DNA of 64,000 nt, from the NCBI GenBank assembly GCA_027574665.1, contig CM050656.1, positions 8,817,501 to 8,881,500 of the forward strand, in the 5' to 3' direction. The translations under genes were made by a program, and so were the position numbers. The stretch is from Rhynochetos jubatus. Its lineage: Eukaryota; Chordata; Aves; Eurypygiformes; Rhynochetidae. The notes below the pieces were generated by a model that worked only from the letters and a program-made list of their open reading frames with translations, had not been told where the DNA came from and did no database searches. Positions 9,701-22,200 of this stretch are shown here, piece after piece (positions within the stretch are counted from its first letter, which is position 1; each line of letters begins with the position of its first letter).

Positions 9701-12282
9701 AACCCTAACCCTAGAAGTTGCCGACGGCGGTTTCCGGCCACGCCCCCCCCGCGTTCTGGCTAGGAAAGCTGGGGAGGGAGCCATGTCGGTGCAGTGTCGT
9801 GCTCCTCTTGGCAGGCCTTTGCAATGCCAATTATCCCTGGAGCTGTGGGCTTTCTGGTTCTCCAGACCCTAACCCTAACCCTAACCCTAGAAGTTGCCGA
9901 CCGCGGTTTCCGGCCACGCCCCCCCCGCGTTCTGGCTAGGAAAGCTGGGGAGGGAGCCATGTCGGTGCAGTGTCGTGCTCCTCTTGGCAGGCCTTTGCAA
10001 TGCCAATTATCCCTGGAGCTGTGGGCTTTCTGGTTCTCCAGACCCTAACCCTAACCCTAACCCTAGAAGTTGCCGACCGCGGTTTCCGGCCACGCCCCCC
10101 CCGCGTTCTGGCTAGGAAAGCTGGGGAGGGAGCCATGTCGGTGCAGTGTCGTGCTCCTCTTGGCAGGCCTTTGCAATGCCAATTATCCCTGGAGCTGTGG
10201 GCTTTCTGGTTCTCCAGACCCTAACCCTAACCCTAACCCTAGAAGTTGCCGACGGCGGTTTCCGGCCACGCCCCCCCCGCGTTCTGGCTAGGAAAGCTGG
10301 GGAGGGAGCCATGTCGGTGCAGTGTCGTGCTCCTCTTGGCAGGCCTTTGCAATGCCAATTATCCCTGGAGCTGTGGGCTTTCTGGTTCTCCAGACCCTAA
10401 CCCTAACCCTAACCCTAGAAGTTGCCGACCGCGGTTTCCGGCCACGCCCCCGCCGGGTTCTGGCTAGGAAAGCTGGGGAGGGAGCCATGTCGGTGCAGTG
10501 TCGTGCTCCTCTTGGCAGGCCTTTGCAATGCCAATTATCCCTGGAGCTGTGGGCTTTCTGGTTCTCCAGACCCTAACCCTAACCCTAACCCTAGAAGTTG
10601 CCGACCGCGGTTTCCGGCCACGCCCCCCCCGCGTTCTGGCTAGGAAAGCTGGGGAGGGAGCCATGTCGGTGCAGTGTCGTGCTCCTCTTGGCAGGCCTTT
10701 GCAATGCCAATTATCCCTGGAGCTGTGGGCTTTCTGGTTCTCCAGACCCTAACCCTAACCCTAGAAGTTGCCGACCGCGGTTTCCGGCCACGCCCCCCCC
10801 GCGTTCTGGCTAGGAAAGCTGGGGAGGGAGCCATGTCGGTGCAGTGTCGTGCTCCTCTTGGCAGGCCTTTGCAATGCCAATTATCCCTGGAGCTGTGGGC
10901 TTTCTGGTTCTCCAGACCCTAACCCTAACCCTAACCCTAGAAGTTGCCGACCGCGCTTTCCGGCCACGCCCCCCCCGCGTTCTGGCTAGGAAAGCTGGGG
11001 AGGGAGCCATGTCGGTGCAGTGTCGTGCTCCTCTTGGCAGGCCTTTGCAATCCCAATTATCCCTGGAGCTGTGGGCTTTCTGGTTCTCCAGACCCTAACC
11101 CTAACCCTAACCCTAGAAGTTGCCGACGGCGGTTTCCGGCCACGCCCCCGCCGGGTTCTGGCTAGGAAAGCTGGGGAGGGAGCCATGTCGGTGCAGTGTC
11201 GTGCTCCTCTTGGCAGGCCTTTGCAATGCCAATTATCCCTGGAGCTGTGGGCTTTCTGGTTCTCCAGACCCTAACCCTAACCCTAACCCTAGAAGTTGCC
11301 GACCGCGGTTTCCGGCCACGCCCCCCCCGCGTTATGGCTAGGAAAGCTGGGGAGGGAGCCATGTCGGTGCAGTGTCGTGCTCCTCTTGGCAGGCCTTTGC
11401 AATGCCAATTATCCCTGGAGCTGTGGGCTTTCTGGTTCTCCAGACCCTAACCCTAACCCTAACCCTAGAAGTTGCCGACCGCGGTTTCCGGCCACGCCCC
11501 CCCCGCGTTCTGGCTAGGAAAGCTGGGGAGGGAGCCATGTCGGTGCAGTGTCGTGCTCCTCTTGGCAGGCCTTTGCAATGCCAATTATCCCTGGAGCTGT
11601 GGGCTTTCTGGTTCTCCAGACCCTAACCCTAACCCTAACCCTAGAAGTTGCCGACGGCGGTTTCCGGCCACGCCCCCGCCGGCTTCTGGCTAGGAAAGCT
11701 GGGGAGGGAGCCATGTCGGTGCAGTGTCGTGCTCCTCTTGGCAGGCCTTTGCAATGCCAATTATCCCTGGAGCTGTGGGCTTTCTGGTTCTCCAGACCCT
11801 AACCCTAACCCTAACCCTAGAAGTTGCCGACCGCGGTTTCCGGCCACGCCCCCCCCGCGTTCTGGCTAGGAAAGCTGGGGAGGGAGCCATGTCGGTGCAG
11901 TGTCGTGCTCCTCTTGGCAGGCCTTTGCAATGCCAATTATCCCTGGAGCTGTGGGCTTTCTGGTTCTCCAGACCCTAACCCTAACCCTAACCCTAGAAAT
12001 TGCCGACGGCGGTTTCCGGCCACGCCCCCCCCGGGTTCTGGCTAGGAAAGCTGGGGAGGGAGCCATGTCGGTGCAGTGTCGTGCTCCTCTTGGCAGGCCT
12101 TTGCAATGCCAATTATCCCTGGAGCTGTGGGCTTTCTGGTTCTCCAGACCCTAACCCTAACCCTAACCCTAGAAGTTGCCGACCGCGCTTTCCGGCCACG
12201 CCCCCCCCGCGTTCTGGCTAGGAAAGCTGGGGAGGGAGCCATGTCGGTGCAGTGTCGTGCTCCTCTTGGCAGGCCTTTGCAA

Positions 12283-15200
12283 TGCCAATTATCCCTGGAG
12301 CTGTGGGCTTTCTGGTTCTCCAGACCCTAACCCTAACCCTAACCCTAGAAGTTGCCGACCGCGGTTTCCGGCCACGCCCCCCCCGCGTTCTGGCTAGGAA
12401 AGCTGGGGAGGGAGCCATGTCGGCGCAGTGTCGTGCTCCTCTTGGCAGGCCTTTGCAATGCCAATTATCCCTGGAGCTGTGGGCTTTCTGGTTCTCCAGA
12501 CCCTAACCCTAACCCTAACCCTAGAAGTTGCCGACGGCGGTTTCCGGCCACGCCCCCCCCGCGTTCTGGCTAGGAAAGCTGGGGAGGGAGCCATGTCGGT
12601 GCAGTGTCGTGCTCCTCTTGGCAGGCCTTTGCAATGCCAATTATCCCTGGAGCTGTGGGCTTTCTGGTTCTCCAGACCCTAACCCTAACCCTAACCCTAG
12701 AAGTTGCCGACGGCGGTTTCCGGCCACGCCCCCGCCGGCTTCTGGCTAGGAAAGCTGGGGAGGGAGCCATGTCGGTGCAGTGTCGTGCTCCTCTTGGCAG
12801 GCCTTTGCAATGCCAATTATCCCTGGAGCTGTGGGCTTTCTGGTTCTCCAGACCCTAACCCTAACCCTAACCCTAGAAGTTGCCGACCGCGGTTTCCGGC
12901 CACGCCCCCCCCGCGTTCTGGCTAGGAAAGCTGGGGAGGGAGCCATGTCGGTGCAGTGTCGTGCTCCTCTTGGCAGGCCTTTGCAATGCCAATTATCCCT
13001 GGAGCTGTGGGCTTTCTGGTTCTCCAGACCCTAACCCTAACCCTAACCCTAGAAATTGCCGACGGCGGTTTCCGGCCACGCCCCCCCCGCGTTCTGGCTA
13101 GGAAAGCTGGGGAGGGAGCCATGTCGGTGCAGTGTCGTGCTCCTCTTGGCAGGCCTTTGCAATGCCAATTATCCCTGGAGCTGTGGGCTTTCTGGTTCTC
13201 CAGACCCTAACCCTAACCCTAACCCTAGAAGTTGCCGACCGCGGTTTCCGGCCACGCCCCCCCCGCGTTCTGGCTAGGAAAGCTGGGGAGGGAGCCATGT
13301 CGGTGCAGTGTCGTGCTCCTCTTGGCAGGCCTTTGCAATGCCAATTATCCCTGGAGCTGTGGGCTTTCTGGTTCTCCAGACCCTAACCCTAACCCTAACC
13401 CTAGAAGTTGCCGACCGCGGTTTCCGGCCACGCCCCCCCCGCGTTCTGGCTAGGAAAGCTGGGGAGGGAGCCATGTCGGCGCAGTGTCGTGCTCCTCTTG
13501 GCAGGCCTTTGCAATGCCAATTATCCCTGGAGCTGTGGGCTTTCTGGTTCTCCAGACCCTAACCCTAACCCTAACCCTAGAAGTTGCCGACGGCGGTTTC
13601 CGGCCACGCCCCCCCCGCGTTCTGGCTAGGAAAGCTGGGGAGGGAGCCATGTCGGTGCAGTGTCGTGCTCCTCTTGGCAGGCCTTTGCAATGCCAATTAT
13701 CCCTGGAGCTGTGGGCTTTCTGGTTCTCCAGACCCTAACCCTAACCCTAACCCTAGAAGTTGCCGACGGCGGTTTCCGGCCACGCCCCCGCCGGGTTCTG
13801 GCTAGGAAAGCTGGGGAGGGAGCCATGTCGGTGCAGTGTCGTGCTCCTCTTGGCAGGCCTTTGCAATGCCAATTATCCCTGGAGCTGTGGGCTTTCTGGT
13901 TCTCCAGACCCTAACCCTAACCCTAACCCTAGAAGTTGCCGACCGCGGTTTCCGGCCACGCCCCCCCCGCGTTCTGGCTAGGAAAGCTGGGGAGGGAGCC
14001 ATGTCGGTGCAGTGTCGTGCTCCTCTTGGCAGGCCTTTGCAATGCCAATTATCCCTGGAGCTGTGGGCTTTCTGGTTCTCCAGACCCTAACCCTCACCCT
14101 AACCCTAGAAGTTGCCGACCGCGGTTTCCGGCCACGCCCCCGCCGGGTTCTGGCTAGGAAAGCTGGGGAGGGAGCCATGTCGGTGCAGTGTCGTGCTCCT
14201 CTTGGCAGGCCTTTGCAATCCCAATTATCCCTGGAGCTGTGGGCTTTCTGGTTCTCCAGACCCTAACCCTAACCCTAACCCTAGAAGTTGCCGACCGCGG
14301 TTTCCGGCCACGCCCCCCCCGCGTTCTGGCTAGGAAAGCTGGGGAGGGAGCCATGTCGGCGCAGTGTCGTGCTCCTCTTGGCAGGCCTTTGCAATGCCAA
14401 TTATCCCTGGAGCTGTGGGCTTTCTGGTTCTCCAGACCCTAACCCTAACCCTAACCCTAGAAGTTGCCGACGGCGGTTTCCGGCCACGCCCCCCCCGCGT
14501 TCTGGCTAGGAAAGCTGGGGAGGGAGCCATGTCGGTGCAGTGTCGTGCTCCTCTTGGCAGGCCTTTGCAATGCCAATTATCCCTGGAGCTGTGGGCTTTC
14601 TGGTTCTCCAGACCCTAACCCTAACCCTAACCCTAGAAGTTGCCGACGGCGGTTTCCGGCCACGCCCCCGCCGGCTTCTGGCTAGGAAAGCTGGGGAGGG
14701 AGCCATGTCGGTGCAGTGTCGTGCTCCTCTTGGCAGGCCTTTGCAATGCCAATTATCCCTGGAGCTGTGGGCTTTCTGGTTCTCCAGACCCTAACCCTAA
14801 CCCTAACCCTAGAAGTTGCCGACCGCGGTTTCCGGCCACGCCCCCCCCGCGTTCTGGCTAGGAAAGCTGGGGAGGGAGCCATGTCGGTGCAGTGTCGTGC
14901 TCCTCTTGGCAGGCCTTTGCAATGCCAATTATCCCTGGAGCTGTGGGCTTTCTGGTTCTCCAGACCCTAACCCTAACCCTAACCCTAGAAATTGCCGACG
15001 GCGGTTTCCGGCCACGCCCCCCCCGCGTTCTGGCTAGGAAAGCTGGGGAGGGAGCCATGTCGGTGCAGTGTCGTGCTCCTCTTGGCAGGCCTTTGCAATG
15101 CCAATTATCCCTGGAGCTGTGGGCTTTCTGGTTCTCCAGACCCTAACCCTAACCCTAACCCTAGAAGTTGCCGACCGCGGTTTCCGGCCACGCCCCCCCC

Positions 15201-16215
15201 GCGTTCTGGCTAGGAAAGCTGGGGAGGGAGCCATGTCGGTGCAGTGTCGTGCTCCTCTTGGCAGGCCTTTGCAATGCCAATTATCCCTGGAGCTGTGGGC
15301 TTTCTGGTTCTCCAGACCCTAACCCTAACCCTAACCCTAGAAGTTGCCGACCGCGGTTTCCGGCCACGCCCCCCCCGCGTTCTGGCTAGGAAAGCTGGGG
15401 AGGGAGCCATGTCGGCGCAGTGTCGTGCTCCTCTTGGCAGGCCTTTGCAATGCCAATTATCCCTGGAGCTGTGGGCTTTCTGGTTCTCCAGACCCTAACC
15501 CTAACCCTAACCCTAGAAGTTGCCGACGGCGGTTTCCGGCCACGCCCCCCCCGCGTTCTGGCTAGGAAAGCTGGGGAGGGAGCCATGTCGGTGCAGTGTC
15601 GTGCTCCTCTTGGCAGGCCTTTGCAATGCCAATTATCCCTGGAGCTGTGGGCTTTCTGGTTCTCCAGACCCTAACCCTAACCCTAACCCTAGAAGTTGCC
15701 GACGGCGGTTTCCGGCCACGCCCCCGCCGGGTTCTGGCTAGGAAAGCTGGGGAGGGAGCCATGTCGGTGCAGTGTCGTGCTCCTCTTGGCAGGCCTTTGC
15801 AATGCCAATTATCCCTGGAGCTGTGGGCTTTCTGGTTCTCCAGACCCTAACCCTAACCCTAACCCTAGAAGTTGCCGACCGCGGTTTCCGGCCACGCCCC
15901 CCCCGCGTTCTGGCTAGGAAAGCTGGGGAGGGAGCCATGTCGGTGCAGTGTCGTGCTCCTCTTGGCAGGCCTTTGCAATCCCAATTATCCCTGGAGCTGT
16001 GGGCTTTCTGGTTCTCCAGACCCTAACCCTCACCCTAACCCTAGAAGTTGCCGACCGCGGTTTCCGGCCACGCCCCCGCCGGGTTCTGGCTAGGAAAGCT
16101 GGGGAGGGAGCCATGTCGGTGCAGTGTCGTGCTCCTCTTGGCAGGCCTTTGCAATCCCAATTATCCCTGGAGCTGTGGGCTTTCTGGTTCTCCAGACCCT
16201 AACCCTAACCCTAAC
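12283..16215 (+). repeat. Higher-order repeat: 11 monomers (1,936 bp), built as 6+5, two copies
   Basis: Private variants repeat at fixed spacing. GTCGGCGCAG occurs at 12424, 13480, 14360 and 15416 (spacing 1,056, 880, 1,056 bp, that is 6, 5 and 6 monomers). CTAGAAATTG occurs at 11999, 13055 and 14991 (1,056 then 1,936 bp). CCCTCACCCT in the telomeric block occurs at 14095 and 16031 (1,936 bp). GGCTTCTGG after the C-tract repeats near 11690, 12746 and 14682. The unit is therefore an 11-mer with an older six-monomer duplication inside it, and the six-monomer pattern reaches back to about 11.5 kb. The copies differ at single sites such as 14220, and the repeat breaks near 16.2 kb where the TCTGGCCCAG subtype starts. 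Confidence 0.85.
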
Positions 16216-16229
16216 CCTAGAAGTTGCCG

Positions 16230-19200
16230 ACCGCGGTTTCTGGCCCAGCCCCCCCCGCGTTCTGGCTAGGAAAGCTGGGGAGGGAGCCATGTTGGTGCAG
16301 TGTCGTGCTCCTCTTGGCAGGCCTTTGCAATGCCAATTATCCCTGGAGCTGTGGGCTTTCTGGTTCTCCAGACCCTAACCCTAACCCTAACCCTAGAAGT
16401 TGCCGACCGCGGTTTCCAGCCACGCCCCCCCCCGCGTTCTGGCTAGGAAAGCTGGGGAGGGAGCCATGTCGGTGCAGTGTCGTGCTCCTCTTGGCAGGCC
16501 TTTGCAATGCCAATTATCCCTGGAGCTGTGGGCTTTCTGGTTCTCCAGACGCTAACCCTAACCCTAACCCTAGAAGTTGCCGACCGCGGTTTCCGGCCAC
16601 GCCCCCCCCGCGTTCTGGCTAGGAAAGCTGGGGAGGGAGCCATGTCGGTGCAGTGTCGTGCTCCTCTTGGCAGGCCTTTGCAATGCCAATTATCCCTGGA
16701 GCTGTGGGCTTTCTGGTTCTCCAGACCCTAACCCTAGAAGTTGCCGACCGCGGTTTCCGGCCACGCCCCCCCCGCGTTCTGGCTAGGAAAGCTGGGGAGG
16801 GAGCCATGTCGGTGCAGTGTCGTGCTCCTCTTGGCAGGCTTTTGCAATGCCAATTATCCCTGGAGCTGTGGGCTTTCTGGTTCTCCAGACCCTAACCCTA
16901 ACCCTAACCCTAGAAGTTGCCGACCGCGGTTTCCGGCCACGCCCCCCCCGCGTTCTGGCTAGGAAAGCTGGGGAGGGAGCCATGTCGGTGCAGTGTCGTG
17001 CTCCTCTTGGCAGGCCTTTGCAATCCCAAATATCCCTGGAGCTGTGGGCTTTCTGGTTCTCCAGACCCTAACCCTAACCCTAACCCTAGAAGTTGCCGAC
17101 CGCGGTTTCCGGCCATGCCCCCCCCGCGTTCTGGCTAGGATAGCTGGGGAGGGAGCCATGTCGATGCAGTGTCGTGCTCCTCTTGGCAGGCCTTTGCAAT
17201 GCCAATTATCCCTGGAGCTGTGGGCTTTCTGGTTCTCCAGACGCTAACCCTAACCCTAACCCTAGAAGTTGCCGACCGCGGTTTCCGGCCACGCCCCCCC
17301 CGCGTTCTGGCTAGGAAAGCTGGGGAGGGAGCCATGTCGGTGCAGTGTCGTGCTCCTCTTGGCAGGCCTTTGCAATGCCAATTATCCCTGGAGCTGTGGG
17401 CTTTCTGGTTCTCCAGACCCTAACCCTAACCCTAACCCTAGAAGTTGCCGACCGCGGTTTCTGGCCCAGCCCCCCGGCATTCTGGCTAGGAAAGCTGGGG
17501 AGGGAGCCATGTTGGTGCAGTGTCGTGCTCCTCTTGGCAGGCCTTTGCAATGCCAATTATCCCTGGAGCTGTGGGCTTTCTGGTTCTCCAGACCCTAACC
17601 CTAACCCTAACCCTAGAAGTTGCCGACCGCGGTTTCCGGCCACGCCCCCCCCCGCGTTCTGGCTAGGAAAGCTGGGGAGGGAGCCATGTCGGTGCAGTGT
17701 CGTGCTCCTCTTGGCAGGCCTTTGCAATGCCAATTATCCCTGGAGCTGTGGGCTTTCTGGTTCTCCAGACACTAACCCTAACCCTAACCCTAGAAGTTGC
17801 CGACCGCGGTTTCCGGCCACGCCCCCCCCGCGTTCTGGCTAGGAAAGCTGGGGAGGGAGCCATGTCGGTGCAGTGTCGTGCTCCTCTTGGCAGGCCTTTG
17901 CAATGCCAATTATCCCTGGAGCTGTGGGCTTTCTGGTTCTCCAGACCCTAACCCTAACCCTAACCCTAGAAGTTGCCGACGGCGGTTTCCGGCCACGCCC
18001 CCCCCGCGTTCTGGCTAGGAAAGCTGGGGAGGGAGCCATGTCGGTGCAGTGTCGTGCTCCTCTTGGCAGGCCTTTGCAATGCCAATTATCCCTGGAGCTG
18101 TGGGCTTTCTGGTTCTCCAGACCCTAACCCTAACCCTAACCCTAGAAGTTGCCGACCGCGGTTTCCGGCCACGCCCCCGCCGGGTTCTGGCTAGGAAAGC
18201 TGGGGAGGGAGCCATGTCGGTGCAGTGTCGTGCTCCTCTTGGCAGGCCTTTGCAATGCCAATTATCCCTGGAGCTGTGGGCTTTCTGGTTCTCCAGACGC
18301 TAACCCTAACCCTAACCCTAGAAGTTGCCGACCGCGGTTTCCGGCCACGCCCCCCCCGCGTTCTGGCTAGGAAAGCTGGGGAGGGAGCCATGTCGGTGCA
18401 GTGTCGTGCTCCTCTTGGCAGGCCTTTGCAATGCCAATTATCCCTGGAGCTGTGGGCTTTCTGGTTCTCCAGACCCTAACCCTAACCCTAACCCTAGAAG
18501 TTGCCGACCGCGGTTTCCGGCCACGCCCCCCCCGCGTTCTGGCTAGGAAAGCTGGGGAGGGAGCCATGTCGGTGCAGTGTCGTGCTCCTCTTGGCAGGCC
18601 TTTGCAATGCCAATTATCCCTGGAGCTGTGGGCTTTCTGGTTCTCCAGACCCTAACCCTAACCCTAACCCTAGAAGTTGCCGACCGCGGTTTCCAGCCAC
18701 GCCCCCGCCGGGTTCTGGCTAGGAAAGCTGGGGAGGGAGCCATGTCGGTGCAGTGTCGTGCTCCTCTTGGCAGGCCTTTGCAATGCCAATTATCCCTGGA
18801 GCTGTGGGCTTTCTGGTTCTCCAGACCCTAACCCTAACCCTAACCCTAGAAGTTGCCGACCGCGGTTTCCGGCCACGCCCCCCCCGCGTTCTGGCTAGGA
18901 AAGCTGGGGAGGGAGCCATGTCGGTGCAGTGTCGTGCTCCTCTTGGCAGGCCTTTGCAATGCCAATTATCCCTGGAGCTGTGGGCTTTCTGGTTCTCCAG
19001 ACCCTAACCCTAACCCTAACCCTAGAAGTTGCCGACCGCGCTTTCCGGCCACGCCCCCCCCGCGTTCTGGCTAGGAAAGCTGGGGAGGGAGCCATGTCGG
19101 TGCAGTGTCGTGCTCCTCTTGGCAGGCCTTTGCAATGCCAATTATCCCTGGAGCTGTGGGCTTTCTGGTTCTCCAGACCCTAACCCTAACCCTAACCCTA

Positions 19201-22200
19201 GAAGTTGCCGACCGCGGTTTCCGGCCACGCCCCCCCCGGGTTCTGGCTAAGAAAGCTGGGGAGGGAGCCATGTCGGTGCAGTGTCGTGCTCCTCTTGGCA
19301 GGCCTTTGCAATGCCAATTATCCCTGGAGCTGTGGGCTTTCTGGTTCTCCAGACCCTAACCCTAACCCTAACCCTAGAAGTTGCCGACGGCGGTTTCCGG
19401 CCACGCCCCCCCCGCGTTCTGGCTAGGAAAGCTGGGGAGGGAGCCATGTCGGTGCAGTGTCGTGCTCCTCTTGGCAGGCCTTTGCAATGCCAATTATCCC
19501 TGGAGCTGTGGGCTTTCTGGTTCTCCAGACCCTAACCCTAACCCTAACCCTAGAAGTTGCCGACCGCGGTTTCTGGCCCAGCCCCCCCCCGCATTCTGGC
19601 TAGGAAAGCTGGGGAGGGAGCCATGTTGGTGCAGTGTCGTGCTCCTCTTGGCAGGCCTTTGCAATGCCAATTATCCCTGGAGCTGTGGGCTTTCTGGTTC
19701 TCCAGACGCTAACCCTAACCCTAACCCTAGAAGTTGCCGACCGCGGTTTCCGGCCACGCCCCCCCCGCGTTCTGGCTAGGAAAGCTGGGGAGGGAGCCAT
19801 GTCGGTGCAGTGTCGTGCTCCTCTTGGCAGGCCTTTGCAATGCCAATTATCCCTGGAGCTGTGGGCTTTCTGGTTCTCCAGACCCTAACCCTAACCCTAA
19901 CCCTAGAAGTTGCCGACCGCGGTTTCCGGCCACGCCCCCCCCGCGTTCTGGCTAGGAAAGCTGGGGAGGGAGCCATGTCGGTGCAGTGTCGTGCTCCTCT
20001 TGGCAGGCCTTTGCAATGCCAATTATCCCTGGAGCTGTGGGCTTTCTGGTTCTCCAGACCCTAACCCTAGAAGTTGCCGACCGCGGTTTCCGGCCACGCC
20101 CCCGCCGGGTTCTGGCTAGGAAAGCTGGGGAGGGAGCCATGTCGGTGCAGTGTCGTGCTCCTCTTGGCAGGCTTTTGCAATGCCAATTATCCCTGGAGCT
20201 GTGGGCTTTCTGGTTCTCCAGACCCTAACCCTAACCCTAACCCTAGAAGTTGCCGACCGCGGTTTCCGGCCACGCCCCCGCCGGCTTCTGGCTAGGAAAG
20301 CTGGGGAGGGAGCCATGTCGGTGCAGTGTCGTGCTCCTCTTGGCAGGCCTTTGCAATCCCAAATATCCCTGGAGCTGTGGGCTTTCTGGTTCTCCAGACC
20401 CTAACCCTAACCCTAACCCTAGAAGTTGCCGACCGCGGTTTCCGGCCATGCCCCCCCCGCGTTCTGGCTAGGATAGCTGGGGAGGGAGCCATGTCGATGC
20501 AGTGTCGTGCTCCTCTTGGCAGGCCTTTGCAATGCCAATTATCCCTGGAGCTGTGGGCTTTCTGGTTCTCCAGACGCTAACCCTAACCCTAACCCTAGAA
20601 GTTGCCGACCGCGGTTTCCGGCCACGCCCCCCCCGCGTTCTGGCTAGGAAAGCTGGGGAGGGAGCCATGTCGGTGCAGTGTCGTGCTCCTCTTGGCAGGC
20701 CTTTGCAATGCCAATTATCCCTGGAGCTGTGGGCTTTCTGGTTCTCCAGACCCTAACCCTAACCCTAACCCTAGAAGTTGCCGACCGCGGTTTCTGGCCC
20801 AGCCCCCCGGCATTCTGGCTAGGAAAGCTGGGGAGGGAGCCATGTTGGTGCAGTGTCGTGCTCCTCTTGGCAGGCCTTTGCAATGCCAATTATCCCTGGA
20901 GCTGTGGGCTTTCTGGTTCTCCAGACCCTAACCCTAACCCTAACCCTAGAAGTTGCCGACCGCGGTTTCCGGCCACGCCCCCCCCCGCCTTCTGGCTAGG
21001 AAAGCTGGGGAGGGAGCCATGTCGGTGCAGTGTCGTGCTCCTCTTGGCAGGCCTTTGCAATCCCAATTATCCCTGGAGCTGTGGGCTTTCTGGTTCTCCA
21101 GACACTAACCCTAACCCTAACCCTAGAAGTTGCCGACCGCGGTTTCCGGCCACGCCCCCCCCGCGTTCTGGCTAGGAAAGCTGGGGAGGGAGCCATGTCG
21201 GTGCAGTGTCGTGCTCCTCTTGGCAGGCCTTTGCAATGCCAATTATCCCTGGAGCTGTGGGCTTTCTGGTTCTCCAGACCCTAACCCTAACCCTAACCCT
21301 AGAAGTTGCCGACGGCGGTTTCCGGCCACGCCCCCCCCGCGTTCTGGCTAGGAAAGCTGGGGAGGGAGCCATGTCGGTGCAGTGTCGTGCTCCTCTTGGC
21401 AGGCCTTTGCAATGCCAATTATCCCTGGAGCTGTGGGCTTTCTGGTTCTCCAGACCCTAACCCTAACCCTAACCCTAGAAGTTGCCGACCGCGGTTTCCG
21501 GCCACGCCCCCCCCGCGTTCTGGCTAGGAAAGCTGGGGAGGGAGCCATGTCGGTGCAGTGTCGTGCTCCTCTTGGCAGGCCTTTGCAATGCCAATTATCC
21601 CTGGAGCTGTGGGCTTTCTGGTTCTCCAGACGCTAACCCTAACCCTAACCCTAGAAGTTGCCGACCGCGCTTTCCGGCCACGCCCCCGCCGGGTTCTGGC
21701 TAGGAAAGCTGGGGAGGGAGCCATGTCGGTGCAGTGTCGTGCTCCTCTTGGCAGGCCTTTGCAATGCCAATTATCCCTGGAGCTGTGGGCTTTCTGGTTC
21801 TCCAGACCCTAACCCTAACCCTAACCCTAGAAGTTGCCGACCGCGGTTTCCGGCCACGCCCCCGCCGGGTTCTGGCTAGGAAAGCTGGGGAGGGAGCCAT
21901 GTCGGTGCAGTGTCGTGCTCCTCTTGGCAGGCCTTTGCAATGCCAATTATCCCTGGAGCTGTGGGCTTTCTGGTTCTCCAGACCCTAACCCTAACCCTAA
22001 CCCTAGAAGTTGCCGACCGCGGTTTCCGGCCACGCCCCCCCCGCGTTCTGGCTAGGAAAGCTGGGGAGGGAGCCATGTCGGTGCAGTGTCGTGCTCCTCT
22101 TGGCAGGCCTTTGCAATGCCAATTATCCCTGGAGCTGTGGGCTTTCTGGTTCTCCAGACCCTAACCCTAACCCTAACCCTAGAAGTTGCCGACCGCGGTT

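Larger units (their letters stand above)
1..11470 (+). repeat. Left region: mostly regular 176-mers with mixed subtypes
   Basis: About 65 monomers, most of exactly 176 bp. Subtypes seen here include C5-GCCGGG, C8-GCG, GACGGCGGT, GCGCTTTCC and the linked TCTGGCCCAG subtype (3921, 4450, 9381; TCTGGACCAG at 1105 and 6037). Copies with ten C in the tract (178 bp) occur near 760 and 5690. Between about 7.1 and 7.9 kb a run of neighbouring monomers has a shortened tract (CCCCTCCGCG near 7104, 7457 and 7632, C7 near 7806), giving 175 bp monomers. One block near 10747-10764 has only three telomeric units. No gene or other element is seen. Confidence 0.9.
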
